A stretch of DNA of 48,090 nucleotides from an uncultured Clostridia bacterium (GTDB lineage Bacteria > Bacillota > Clostridia > UBA1212 > SIG427). Numbering within the stretch: position 1 is the first letter of the stretch; the number at the start of each line of letters is the position of its first letter. Positions 1-7,283 of the stretch are shown in pieces. The notes under the pieces were generated by a model. It was given only the letters and a program-made list of their open reading frames with translations, was not told the origin of the DNA and ran no database searches. The stretch covers positions 1 through 48,090 of the forward strand of contig CAMFNB010000008.1 of the NCBI GenBank assembly GCA_945965275.1. The letters are read 5' to 3'. A program made the translations under genes and the position numbers.

Positions 1-625
1 CCGAAAAACTCTTTCTGATGAAAAGACTTCTCAGAAAACCTTTTCCGGTTTTTTCGTCATATATTGAGTAACCGCGCTCTGTTGCAAGAGAACAGAATGC
101 TTCACGGATTTCCTTCATTCCTTCCGCTTCAACCGCACAGTCTTTAATCGGCACAAACTCGTGGCTTCGCGGTCTGTAAAAACCGCAGGAAATTTTACCG
201 TTAACTGTTCCGAACCTGTACTGTACCTTGTTTCTGTATCCTTCCGTGTCGGGACTTGCAACTATATGATTGAATTTGAAATCTTCAGTTCCTGCAATGT
301 TTTTGAAACATGAATATACATGATTTTCTTTGAACTTAAGCTGGGCATCGTAACTCATATTGAGAAGACTGCAACCTCCGCAGGCTTCAAAAGCAGGACA
401 GCCGGCAGCGATTCTTGCAGGTGAAAACTTATCAAGAGAAACGATTTCCGCCATGGCATAGGTGCTTTTTACCGTCGTGATTTTTACCGTGGCATCTTCA
501 TCGGGTAAAAGTCCGGGACAGAACACGGCAACACCGTCGATGTGGCCGATGCCGTGACCTTCCACGGAAAGGTCCGTGGCCGTGAGCTTGTATTTTCTGT
601 TTTTCTCGGGTAATGATTTTTTCAT
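1..625 (-). CDS. rlmD: 23S rRNA (uracil-C5)-methyltransferase, RlmD/RumA family (3' end of gene outside window)
   Basis: About 208 N-terminal residues are visible; the gene runs off the left edge. It begins with a TRAM-like RNA-binding domain (residues about 8-60, with LTATDLSVEGHGIGHIDG) and then carries the iron-sulfur cluster motif C-x5-C-G-G-C (CPAFEACGGC), typical of the RumA/TrmA class that methylates U1939 or U747 of 23S rRNA using S-adenosylmethionine. The catalytic half is missing from the window. The ATG at 625 lies one base downstream of the stop of the leftward transporter gene, so the two are probably co-transcribed. The family and cluster motif are clear; RlmC, RlmD and dual-specificity RlmCD cannot be told apart from this fragment. 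Confidence 0.85.
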   Translation of the reverse strand, partial: MKKSLPEKNRKYKLTATDLSVEGHGIGHIDGVAVFCPGLLPDEDATVKITTVKSTYAMAEIVSLDKFSPARIAAGCPAFEACGGCSLLNMSYDAQLKFKENHVYSCFKNIAGTEDFKFNHIVASPDTEGYRNKVQYRFGTVNGKISCGFYRPRSHEFVPIKDCAVEAEGMKEIREAFCSLATERGYSIYDEKTGKGFLRSLFIRKSFS

Positions 626-626
626 A

Positions 627-1535
627 TTAAACAGACACACTCTTTCTTTTAAAGGTGACCTCGCTTATCATGGCAGCACCGATGATGAGTACGGCACCGA
701 TGATTCCGAATAGGGTCATGGGTTCACGCAGCAATACTGCAGAGAGTATGACTGCGAAAATAGGGTCAAGATAACTGAAAATGGCGATGCTCTGGGCCTG
801 AAGGCCGTCCATGCTTCCGAAGTACATTGCATAGGCGATACCCGTGTGCAGAAGACCGACAATTATCATCATGATAATCGCAAGGGCATTTAACTTAATC
901 GCGGTAAAATCTTCAAATATCAAAAGATACGGCACAAGTATTATGGAAGCTGAGAACAGCTGAATTGTTGTTTTCTCATACGCATCGATTCCCGGAACCT
1001 TTTTGTTCATGAGAACAACGGCAGAGTAGAGGACTGCCGCACCGAGACCGAAGAGCACGCCCTTAAGATCAGTGAAGCTCATGCCTTCTCCTTCAATGAC
1101 GCCTGACACAAACACCATACCGACGATTGCCGCGAGAGCACAGAGACTCTTTTTTACAGTGAGTTTTTCTTTTAATACCAGAGGTGAAAGAAGCACTACG
1201 ATTGTGGGTTCCATGTAATAGCAAAGTGTGGCGGTTGCAACTGTTGTATAATTGTATGCTTCAAACAGAAGTAGCCAGTTGAGCCCGATGAGTATGCCTG
1301 TGACAATAAGGATGAGAAAATTCTTTTTACCGATGTTATTGCGAAGCTTCTTTTTCTGAATAAACGCCGGTATCACCAAAAACAAAGCTCCCGAAAGGCC
1401 TCTGAAGCAGGCAAGTAATGCCGAAGAAACGGGAATGAATCTTCTGAAGATTCCCACAGTTCCGAAAATGAGCATTGCGCTGACAAATAATATGAGGGAC
1501 TTTTTGTCATTTTTGTTTTGTGATGAATTTTCCAT
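627..1535 (-). CDS. EamA/DMT-family transporter
   Basis: A 302-residue, very hydrophobic protein with about ten predicted membrane helices arranged as two EamA repeats. RGLSGALFLVIPAF in the first half and YLDPIFAVILSAVLLREPMT in the second are typical of the drug/metabolite transporter superfamily, which exports or imports small metabolites such as amino acids. The substrate cannot be read from sequence. It is first in a leftward pair with the rRNA methyltransferase. The only good start is the ATG at 1535, which has no ribosome binding site and lies six bases from a TATAAT box, so the mRNA may be leaderless. Confidence 0.88.
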   Translation of the reverse strand: MENSSQNKNDKKSLILFVSAMLIFGTVGIFRRFIPVSSALLACFRGLSGALFLVIPAFIQKKKLRNNIGKKNFLILIVTGILIGLNWLLLFEAYNYTTVATATLCYYMEPTIVVLLSPLVLKEKLTVKKSLCALAAIVGMVFVSGVIEGEGMSFTDLKGVLFGLGAAVLYSAVVLMNKKVPGIDAYEKTTIQLFSASIILVPYLLIFEDFTAIKLNALAIIMMIIVGLLHTGIAYAMYFGSMDGLQAQSIAIFSYLDPIFAVILSAVLLREPMTLFGIIGAVLIIGAAMISEVTFKRKSVSV

Positions 1536-1541
1536 GTCCGA

Positions 1542-1567
1542 ATTATATCACATGTTGACAAAGTCAA
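1542..1567 (-). promoter_or_regulatory. Promoter of the leftward transporter operon
   Basis: On the minus strand there is TATAAT (1547-1542) preceded by TGA, giving an extended -10 of the form TGnTATAAT. A TTGACT at 1567-1562 is only 14 bases upstream, so the extended -10 probably does most of the work. The ATG lies six bases beyond the -10, close to the expected transcription start. Confidence 0.6.
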
Positions 1568-1583
1568 AAAGAAAAAGTATTCT
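1555..1583 (+). promoter_or_regulatory. Candidate rho promoter
   Basis: TTGACA (1555-1560), 17-base spacer, TATTCT (1578-1583). The -35 forms one half of the small inverted repeat TTGAC-AAA-GTCAA, whose other half is the TTGACT facing the leftward transporter. It predicts an untranslated leader of about 75 bases for rho. Confidence 0.55.
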
Positions 1584-1666
1584 TTAATTAAGTTCTTGGT
1601 TGTAATTCTACAGCAAATATTCAAAGCAAATTTCAACAAAGAAAAATTAATATATCAGGAGTTTTT

Positions 1667-3139
1667 ATGACAAAGTCAGAACTTAATGCAAAGTCTGTTG
1701 CAGATTTGCGTGTTATTGCGGGAATGTTGGGCCTTACCGACGTTGCCAAAACAAAAAAAGCGGCTCTCGTTGAGATGATTCTCGGCACTGCGACACAGGA
1801 GCCGTTAAAAGAAGAGCCGAAAGAGGAGCCGAAAGAAGAAATCCCGGCAAAAGAAGAAAAGGCCGCAAAGCCTGAAAAGAAAAAGAGACAGACAAAGAAA
1901 AAGAAAACAGAAGAACCGAAAGAAAAGCCTGCTGAGGAGCCGGCTGATAAAGCAGAGCCCGAAGTAAAAGAAGCAAAGGAAGAAGCAAAGGAAGAACCTA
2001 AGGAAGAGGTTAAGGAAGAGCCCAAGGAAGAAAGACCTGAGGTTGAAGGTATCCTTGACATCGTATCAGACAACTACGGTTTCCTCCGTGCCGAAAATTA
2101 TATCGCAGGCCACAAGGATATTTATGTGCCAATGGCGCAGATTAAGCGTTTCGGTCTCAAGCAGGGTGATAAGATAAGAGGCAAGGCAAGATTTCAGAAG
2201 GATGCTGAAAAGTTCCAGGCACTCTATTACATCACGGCAGTAAACGACGATGCTCCAGAGAATGCGAGAAAGCGTAAGGCTTTTGAAACCCTTACTCCCG
2301 TTTTCCCGGATGAGAGACTTGTTCTTGAGAGAGATCCAAGCGAGCTTTCAACAAGAATCATTGATTTGCTTGCACCTATCGGAAAAGGACAGAGAGGTAT
2401 GATTGTATCTCCTCCTAAGGCCGGTAAAACAGTTCTCTTAAAGCAGATTGCACACTCGATTACGGCAAACTATCCGGACGCATATCTCATGGTTCTTTTG
2501 ATTGACGAACGTCCTGAGGAAGTAACGGACATGAGAGAGTCAGTTGCAGGAGAGGTTATTTCATCAACATTCGATGAGCTTCCCGAAAGACATGTTAAGG
2601 TTGCCGAAATGGTACTTGAGAGAGCGCAGAGACTTGTTGAAGCAGGCAAGGACGTAGTTGTACTTCTCGATTCACTCACAAGACTTGCAAGAGCATACAA
2701 CCTGACAATTCAGCCTACAGGTCGTACCCTTTCAGGCGGTATTGATCCCGGAGCTCTTTACAAGCCGAAGAAATTCTTCGGTGCCGCAAGAAACATTCGC
2801 GACGGCGGAAGCCTTACAATTGTTGCAACAGCTCTTGTTGAAACAGGATCTAAGATGGACGATGTTATCTTCGAGGAATTCAAGGGAACCGGTAACATGG
2901 AACTTAAACTCGACAGAGCTCTTTCCGAAAAGAGAATATATCCTGCAATTGACATGAACAAGTCAGGTACAAGAAGGGATGACCTTCTCTTAAGCCCTCT
3001 TGAACTCAGTGTTTCAATCAGACTTCACAAAGCTCTTTCGGGCGTGGGTACTGCAGAAACAGCAGAGAAGATAATCGAGGTTATGAAAGAGAGTCCTACC
3101 AATGATGCTTTCTGTAAAAAAGTTAAAATGGAGCAGTAA
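1667..3139 (+). CDS. rho: Transcription termination factor Rho with charged N-terminal insertion
   Basis: RNA-dependent hexameric ATPase that terminates transcription. Residues 1-42 form the helical Rho_N domain. Residues 44-125 are a low-complexity Lys/Glu/Pro insertion with repeated KEEPKEE units. An OB/cold-shock RNA-binding domain starts near residue 127 ([14 protein letters not shown]), followed by the RecA-like ATPase: P-loop SPPKAGKT with Lys254, Walker [11 protein letters not shown], and the Q/R-loop region. At 490 residues it is longer than the usual roughly 420 because of the insertion. Start: ATG at 1667 with AGGAG (1657-1661) five bases upstream. It stands alone ahead of rpmE, a common pairing in Gram-positive bacteria. 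Identification is secure. Confidence 0.98.
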   Translation: MTKSELNAKSVADLRVIAGMLGLTDVAKTKKAALVEMILGTATQEPLKEEPKEEPKEEIPAKEEKAAKPEKKKRQTKKKKTEEPKEKPAEEPADKAEPEVKEAKEEAKEEPKEEVKEEPKEERPEVEGILDIVSDNYGFLRAENYIAGHKDIYVPMAQIKRFGLKQGDKIRGKARFQKDAEKFQALYYITAVNDDAPENARKRKAFETLTPVFPDERLVLERDPSELSTRIIDLLAPIGKGQRGMIVSPPKAGKTVLLKQIAHSITANYPDAYLMVLLIDERPEEVTDMRESVAGEVISSTFDELPERHVKVAEMVLERAQRLVEAGKDVVVLLDSLTRLARAYNLTIQPTGRTLSGGIDPGALYKPKKFFGAARNIRDGGSLTIVATALVETGSKMDDVIFEEFKGTGNMELKLDRALSEKRIYPAIDMNKSGTRRDDLLLSPLELSVSIRLHKALSGVGTAETAEKIIEVMKESPTNDAFCKKVKMEQ

Positions 3140-3146
3140 AAAATAC

Positions 3147-3176
3147 TTGCATTATTGAATATATGTGTGCTATAAT
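3147..3176 (+). promoter_or_regulatory. rpmE promoter
   Basis: TTGCAT (3147-3152), 18-base spacer, perfect TATAAT (3171-3176), in the rho-rpmE gap. It predicts a leader of about 45 bases before the ATG at 3227. Confidence 0.75.
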
Positions 3177-3226
3177 GCGAAATGCGCTTTTAAGGAAGCG
3201 TGAGTTTTGAGAAAGAAGGTGACATG

Positions 3227-3427
3227 ATGAAAGACGGAATTCACCCGGAGTTCAACGAAGTAACAGCTAAATGTGCTTGCGGCGAAACTTTCCAGACTTA
3301 CTCAACAAAGAAGGAGATCTCAGTCGAAATTTGTTCGAAGTGTCATCCTTTCTACACAGGTAAGCAGAAGTTAGTTGATACAGGCGGACGTGTTGATAAG
3401 TTCAACAAGAGATACGGCCTTAAATAA
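3227..3427 (+). CDS. rpmE: 50S ribosomal protein L31 (zinc-binding type)
   Basis: A 66-residue ribosomal protein with the two Cys pairs (CAC and CSKC) of the zinc-binding C+ form of L31 and the family signature HPFYTGKQ...[13 protein letters not shown] chose the ATG at 3227 (MKDGIHPEF) because it gives the length and N-terminus usual in Bacillota, with AAGG at 3216-3219 seven bases upstream; an ATG at 3224 is also possible, while a GTG at 3200 would add an uncharacteristic extension. The gene has its own promoter and a strong terminator, so it is a monocistronic unit. Zinc-type L31 can act as a cellular zinc store and is often replaced by a paralogue under zinc limitation; no Zur site was recognised here. 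Confidence 0.97.
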   Translation: MKDGIHPEFNEVTAKCACGETFQTYSTKKEISVEICSKCHPFYTGKQKLVDTGGRVDKFNKRYGLK

Positions 3428-3445
3428 TTTAAAGCTGAAGCTTTT

Positions 3446-3477
3446 GAGCGGTGAAGAGATTCACTGCTCTTTTTTTG
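3446..3477 (+). terminator. Intrinsic terminator after rpmE
   Basis: A 10-bp stem (3446-3455 with 3460-3469, one G-U pair), GAGA loop, followed by an eight-T run. It separates rpmE from the divIC unit. Confidence 0.92.
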
Positions 3478-3490
3478 TTTTTTACCGCAC

Positions 3491-3520
3491 TTGCAAAAAA
3501 GTCAGAGGTAGGTATATAAT
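3491..3520 (+). promoter_or_regulatory. divIC-rhomboid-ispD promoter
   Basis: TTGCAA (3491-3496), 18-base spacer, TATAAT (3515-3520). It lies just after the rpmE terminator and about 30 bases ahead of the divIC start. Confidence 0.7.
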
Positions 3521-3535
3521 GTAAACACTGTTTAC
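3521..3535. promoter_or_regulatory. Palindrome abutting the -10 box (possible operator)
   Basis: GTAAAC-ACT-GTTTAC is a perfect 6-bp inverted repeat directly after the TATAAT of the divIC promoter, across the expected transcription start. That is where a repressor would block transcription. The cognate regulator is unknown, and a short RNA hairpin is the alternative. Confidence 0.4.
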
Positions 3536-3552
3536 GAAAGAGAAAATTTGGG

Positions 3553-3855
3553 ATGTTTAACAAAAAAAAGACACCTAAAACCGATAAACCCAAGAGAAAG
3601 TTCGACCGAAAGAATTTCATTTTCATCGGTCTGGCTGTTTATTTGTTCATTTTGCTCATCACACAGCAGGACACTCTCTCAAGAAACAGATCAACATACA
3701 ACAATCTCCAGAACAAAATTCAAACGGCAAGTGATGAAAACGCCAAACTCAAGAAAGAATATGAGAGTATCGGTACTGACGAGTATATAGAAAAGAAGGC
3801 TCGTGAGGCAGGTCTTGTTCGCTCCGACGAGATTGTATTCATCACAGAGAACTGA
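3553..3855 (+). CDS. divIC: Septum formation initiator, DivIC/FtsB family
   Basis: A 100-residue bitopic membrane protein: basic cytoplasmic tail (residues 1-25), one membrane helix (about 26-43), then an extracytoplasmic coiled coil (about 48-75) and the short C-terminal segment IGTDEYIEKKAREAGLVRSDEIVF typical of DivIC/FtsB. These proteins bridge FtsL and DivIB/FtsQ in the divisome and help activate septal wall synthesis. It is first in a three-gene unit with a rhomboid protease and ispD; there is a two-base gap before the next start. The family is secure; the DivIC versus FtsL-like paralogue assignment rests on the C-terminal motif. Confidence 0.85.
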   Translation: MFNKKKTPKTDKPKRKFDRKNFIFIGLAVYLFILLITQQDTLSRNRSTYNNLQNKIQTASDENAKLKKEYESIGTDEYIEKKAREAGLVRSDEIVFITEN

Positions 3856-3857
3856 TT

Positions 3858-4877
3858 ATGCTAAGCGGAGCAGATAAAAGTTCTGAATTCATAAGCAGCC
3901 TCACAAGGGAACTTGTCACACGGGGCGGATATATCCGGGGTCAAAACGGAATAGCGGTAAAGAAAACAAACTACGCAACAAACGTGGTTCTTTTTGCATA
4001 CAACACAACTGACATTCGCATTTCAAATGAAGCGGAACCGTCTCCCTCGGTACTGTATACAATAATATGCGTAAAGGACAAAGTATCTGATACCGATAGG
4101 GAAAAGCTGCAGGCATTTATAAAGGAAGACAGAAACCGCGGTGTGCTCACGGAGTACATTGTCGTGGACACGGAAAACGACACATATATGATGCCTGTCG
4201 GCAGGAAACCGTCAGACAAGGCTTTGTCAGGCATACTGAACGAGACTCTTTCCGGCAAAGTGCCGAAGCAGAGTGTCAGACAATCTGCAAAAAGAAAACC
4301 TCTTTTTACAGAGCCGGGCATTATCCTTATTGTCATAAATGTACTCATCTTCGCAGTCGGATACATGATGCAGCTGAAATACGGATATGATCCGTTAAAA
4401 GAGGCGGGCATTATGAATCCTGCAATGATAAGAGGCGGGGAGTATTGGAGACTTTTTACCTGTATGTTTCTTCACGGTGACATTGTTCATCTTTTCGGAA
4501 ACATGTATTTCCTTTTCATACTCACACAGTATCTCAGATTCAGTCACGGAAGATTTAAGTTCTGTGTGCAGTATTTCCTGTCCGGACTTGCGGGATCATT
4601 TCTTTCATTTATGTTTTCAAATGCAAGTTCGCTGGGTGCATCAGGAGCCATTATGGGAATGGGCGGAGCGCTTGTTGCCAGAATGATCATATTAAGAAAA
4701 AACGGAAACTATGGCGTTTCATCATACATGAATATTATAATAATGATTGGATTCAACCTGGTTTACGGACTTTTTGTACCGGGAATCGACAACTGGGGAC
4801 ACTTCGGCGGCTTTGCAATGGGATTTGTTATTGAACTGCTGACCTATTTGTTCTCAAAGAAGGAGAGAACAGCATGA
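3858..4877 (+). CDS. Rhomboid-family intramembrane serine protease
   Basis: A 339-residue protein with a soluble N-terminal domain of about 150 residues, then a six- or seven-helix rhomboid core. Catalytic Ser262 sits in GASGA and His315 in WGHFGG, giving the intact Ser-His dyad. The helix-2 region contains LHGDIVHLFGNMYFL, with the conserved His-x3-N pattern. Rhomboids cleave single-pass membrane proteins inside the bilayer; the substrate here is unknown. The unidentified N-terminal domain resembles the cytosolic domain seen on other Clostridia rhomboids. The stop overlaps the ispD start by four bases (ATGA), implying translational coupling. Confidence 0.93.
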   Translation: MLSGADKSSEFISSLTRELVTRGGYIRGQNGIAVKKTNYATNVVLFAYNTTDIRISNEAEPSPSVLYTIICVKDKVSDTDREKLQAFIKEDRNRGVLTEYIVVDTENDTYMMPVGRKPSDKALSGILNETLSGKVPKQSVRQSAKRKPLFTEPGIILIVINVLIFAVGYMMQLKYGYDPLKEAGIMNPAMIRGGEYWRLFTCMFLHGDIVHLFGNMYFLFILTQYLRFSHGRFKFCVQYFLSGLAGSFLSFMFSNASSLGASGAIMGMGGALVARMIILRKNGNYGVSSYMNIIIMIGFNLVYGLFVPGIDNWGHFGGFAMGFVIELLTYLFSKKERTA

Positions 4878-5539
4878 ACATTGCGGCAATACTTGCAGGC
4901 GGAACCGGAACAAGAATGGGCGGTGACAAGCCTAAGCAGTTTCTTGAAATAAACGGTAAAAAGCTTATAGAATACACAGTCGAAAAATTCGAGCACCATC
5001 CGGAAATCGATGCGATATACATAGTTTGTGTGTCCGATTATACGGACACAATGAAAGATATAGTATCTCACGCAGGATGGTCAAAGGTAAAAAGAATTCT
5101 TGCGGGAGGCAGTAACCGCAGAGAATCCTCCAAAATCGCTGTCGAGGCTGCACTCGAAGATTTCGGACCCGAGGACATTATCCTGATCCATGACGCAGCC
5201 AGACCGAATGTGAGCGCTGATATAATTTCAGACAATATCAGACAAACATCGAACATTGGTGCGGTAAATACGGTTATTCCGTCCCAGGATACGATACTTG
5301 TAAGCGATGACGGCAGGATGCTTACGGCATATACCGACAGAAGCAAAATGTTCCAGGTACAGACACCTCAAAGCTTTAAACTTAAGGTGATCAAAGAAGG
5401 ACATGACAGGTTCGAAATGCCCGAAGTTACCGATGATTGCGCACTTGTGGCGCGTCTTGGACAACCTGTGGCACTTGTTATGGGCGACAAGAAAAACGTC
5501 AAAATAACCACTGCGGAGGATTTGACATTTCTCTATTGA
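4874..5539 (+). CDS. ispD: IspD/TarI-family cytidylyltransferase (probable IspD)
   Basis: A 221-residue nucleotidyltransferase with ILAGGTGTRMG (6-16) and PKQF for CTP binding, HDAARP, the DRS...QTPQSF segment with the conserved Arg, and NVKITTAEDL near the C-terminus. IspD makes CDP-methylerythritol in the non-mevalonate isoprenoid pathway. The closely related TarI makes CDP-ribitol for wall teichoic acid; the C-terminal VTDDCALVARLG...NVKITT pattern favours IspD, whereas the IGAVNTVIPSQDTI segment is TarI-like. No ispF or tarJ is adjacent to settle it. The recA -35 box overlaps its stop codon. Confidence 0.82.
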   Translation: MNIAAILAGGTGTRMGGDKPKQFLEINGKKLIEYTVEKFEHHPEIDAIYIVCVSDYTDTMKDIVSHAGWSKVKRILAGGSNRRESSKIAVEAALEDFGPEDIILIHDAARPNVSADIISDNIRQTSNIGAVNTVIPSQDTILVSDDGRMLTAYTDRSKMFQVQTPQSFKLKVIKEGHDRFEMPEVTDDCALVARLGQPVALVMGDKKNVKITTAEDLTFLY

Positions 5540-5564
5540 CAACCATGTTCGGGTGCTATATGAT
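5536..5564 (+). promoter_or_regulatory. recA promoter
   Basis: Consensus TTGACA (5536-5541), ideal 17-base spacer and TATGAT (5559-5564). The -35 overlaps the ispD stop codon. The LexA-type box lies just downstream, over the expected transcription start. Confidence 0.88.
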
Positions 5565-5570
5565 AATAGG

Positions 5571-5582
5571 GAACTGATGTTC
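5571..5582. promoter_or_regulatory. LexA (SOS) operator of recA
   Basis: GAAC-TGAT-GTTC matches the Gram-positive LexA/DinR box (CGAACRNRYGTTCG) in both half-sites. It begins seven bases after the -10 box, where bound LexA would block transcription, so recA and recX, and possibly downstream genes, should be DNA-damage inducible. Confidence 0.85.
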
Positions 5583-5625
5583 GACATAATTGAAAGAGAC
5601 ACATTTTTACAAGGAGACAAAAGAC

Positions 5626-6663
5626 ATGGCCAGAAAGACAGAAGAAAATTTCCAGGCAGACAATTCAGAGAAGATGAAGGCGCTCGAAAATGCGCTTTCA
5701 AAAATAGATAAAGATTTCGGTAAGGGCTCGGTAATGAAGCTGGGCGAAAACCTTCATATGAACATTGAGAGTATTTCAACAGGTTCAGTGGGACTTGACC
5801 TCGCTCTCGGAGTAGGCGGACTTCCGAAGGGAAGAATCACCGAAATTTACGGACCTGAGTCTTCAGGTAAGACAACACTCGCACTTCATGTTGTTGCGGA
5901 GTCACAGAAGCAGGGCGGAGTCGCAGCTTTCATTGATGCTGAGCATGCACTTGACCCGGTATATGCACAGGCTCTCGGCGTAGACATTGACAACCTTCTC
6001 GTTTCACAGCCTGACACAGGAGAGCAGGCACTTGAAATCGCAGAGGAGCTTATCAGAAGCGGCGCTATTGACGTACTTGTAGTTGACTCAGTTGCGGCAC
6101 TTGTTCCGCAGGCTGAAATCGACGGCGACATGGGCGATCCTCAAATGGGCCAGCAGGCAAGACTTATGTCACAGGCTCTCAGAAAGCTTTCAGGTATCAT
6201 CAACAAGTCAAGCACGGTTGTTATTTTCTTAAACCAGCTCAGACAGAAAATCGGTGTATTCTTCGGAAACCCTGAGACAACAACAGGCGGTAATGCACTT
6301 AAGTTCTATGCTTCAGTAAGACTTGATATCAGAAGAACAGAGTCAATAAAGAACGGAACAGACATCATCGGTAACAGAACAAAGGTTAAGATTGTGAAGA
6401 ACAAGGTTGCACCTCCGTTCAAAACAGTTGAATTTGATATCATCTACGGAGAAGGTATCTCAAGAATCGGTGAAATTCACGATATGGCTGTTGATGCAGG
6501 AATCCTCGAGAAGAGCGGTTCATGGTTCTCATACAAGGGTGAGAGAATTGCTCAGGGAAGAGAAAACTGCAAGCTTTATCTCAAGGACCATCCTGAGGTT
6601 GCAGAAGAAATTTCAGTTCTTTTAAGAAACAACGCAAATGCTGACGGAGAAATCGAGGCATAA
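5626..6663 (+). CDS. recA: Recombinase RecA
   Basis: Strand-exchange ATPase and LexA co-protease. The P-loop GPESSGKTT is at residues 76-84; the Walker B region [12 protein letters not shown], loop L1 ([20 protein letters not shown]) and L2 ([22 protein letters not shown]) are all present. I chose the ATG at 5626 (MARKTEENF, 345 residues) because AAGGAG (5611-5616) lies nine bases upstream and the length fits the family; a TTG at 5590 would add twelve unusual residues. It is first in an operon with recX, rimO and pgsA, whose starts overlap or abut. The SOS box predicts damage induction. Confidence 0.99.
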   Translation: MARKTEENFQADNSEKMKALENALSKIDKDFGKGSVMKLGENLHMNIESISTGSVGLDLALGVGGLPKGRITEIYGPESSGKTTLALHVVAESQKQGGVAAFIDAEHALDPVYAQALGVDIDNLLVSQPDTGEQALEIAEELIRSGAIDVLVVDSVAALVPQAEIDGDMGDPQMGQQARLMSQALRKLSGIINKSSTVVIFLNQLRQKIGVFFGNPETTTGGNALKFYASVRLDIRRTESIKNGTDIIGNRTKVKIVKNKVAPPFKTVEFDIIYGEGISRIGEIHDMAVDAGILEKSGSWFSYKGERIAQGRENCKLYLKDHPEVAEEISVLLRNNANADGEIEA

Positions 6664-7283
6664 TGATTCTCGTTTCAGCAGTAAACAAAAAATCAAAAGA
6701 TGAATGCACAGCTCATTTCAGTAACGGTATGGTAATGAATTTTACCGCTGAAGAGCTGTGCGCTTTTCATATTAAAGAAGGCAGAGAGTTTGAGGAGCCG
6801 AAGTTCGAACAGGTCATATCAAAGGTGTGGACGGAAAGAGCAAAGGCAAAGGTAATGTCTTCTGTTTTGTACTCGCCGAAAACATCAAAACAAGTCAGAG
6901 ATAAGATACTGAAGGAAGGCTTCAACGAAAATGTAGCTGATAAGCTCGTTGATGAGCTTACCGAAAAGGGCTACATTGATGACGAAGCTTATGCAGAGAG
7001 ATTTATAAAGAAGGCAATTAAATCGAAACCGAATTCCGTAATGAAAATAACTGCAGATCTCCGCGGAAAGGGTATATCCGGAGAGGTTATTTCAAGAGCA
7101 ATCAAAAATCTTACTCCTGATGAAGATGAGATGGCACTCAGGGCACTTGAGAAAAAGTTGCACCAAAGTCGTGATAAAGACTATAATAAACTGTATGGTT
7201 TCCTTTCAAGAAAAGGATTCCCGTCAGGAGCAGCAAGAAAGGCACTTGAACACTTCGGAATCGAGAAAGACAATGAGTATTAA
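6663..7283 (+). CDS. recX: Regulatory protein RecX
   Basis: A 206-residue helical protein. Residues about 55-200 contain the repeated three-helix RecX units, for example VRDKILKEGFNENVADKLVDEL followed by GYIDDEAYAERFIKKAI. RecX binds within the RecA filament groove and modulates its activity. Its ATG shares one base with the recA stop (TAATG), the usual recA-recX arrangement, so the two are translationally coupled and share SOS control. The N-terminal 50 residues (a small beta-rich segment) are as in other Bacillota RecX proteins. Its end overlaps the rimO start by 11 bases. Confidence 0.92.
   Translation: MILVSAVNKKSKDECTAHFSNGMVMNFTAEELCAFHIKEGREFEEPKFEQVISKVWTERAKAKVMSSVLYSPKTSKQVRDKILKEGFNENVADKLVDELTEKGYIDDEAYAERFIKKAIKSKPNSVMKITADLRGKGISGEVISRAIKNLTPDEDEMALRALEKKLHQSRDKDYNKLYGFLSRKGFPSGAARKALEHFGIEKDNEY

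Noticed and set aside
1633-2073. Ser/Phe-rich open frame on the minus strand
   Set aside because: It is the antisense reading of the Lys/Glu-rich repeat in rho; low complexity on one strand keeps the other frame open. No start signals.
3177-3226. L31 autoregulatory leader RNA
   Set aside because: The leader is short and I could not draw a convincing conserved structure.
3200-3226. GTG start adding nine residues to L31
   Set aside because: The extension has no family support and would overlap the ribosome binding site used by the ATG at 3227.
5541-5552. Possible second LexA half-sites inside the recA promoter spacer
   Set aside because: GTTC is present, but the partner half-site does not match GAAC at the required four-base spacing.
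5590-5625. TTG start extending RecA by twelve residues
   Set aside because: AAGGAG is correctly spaced for the ATG at 5626, and the extension would cover that ribosome binding site.
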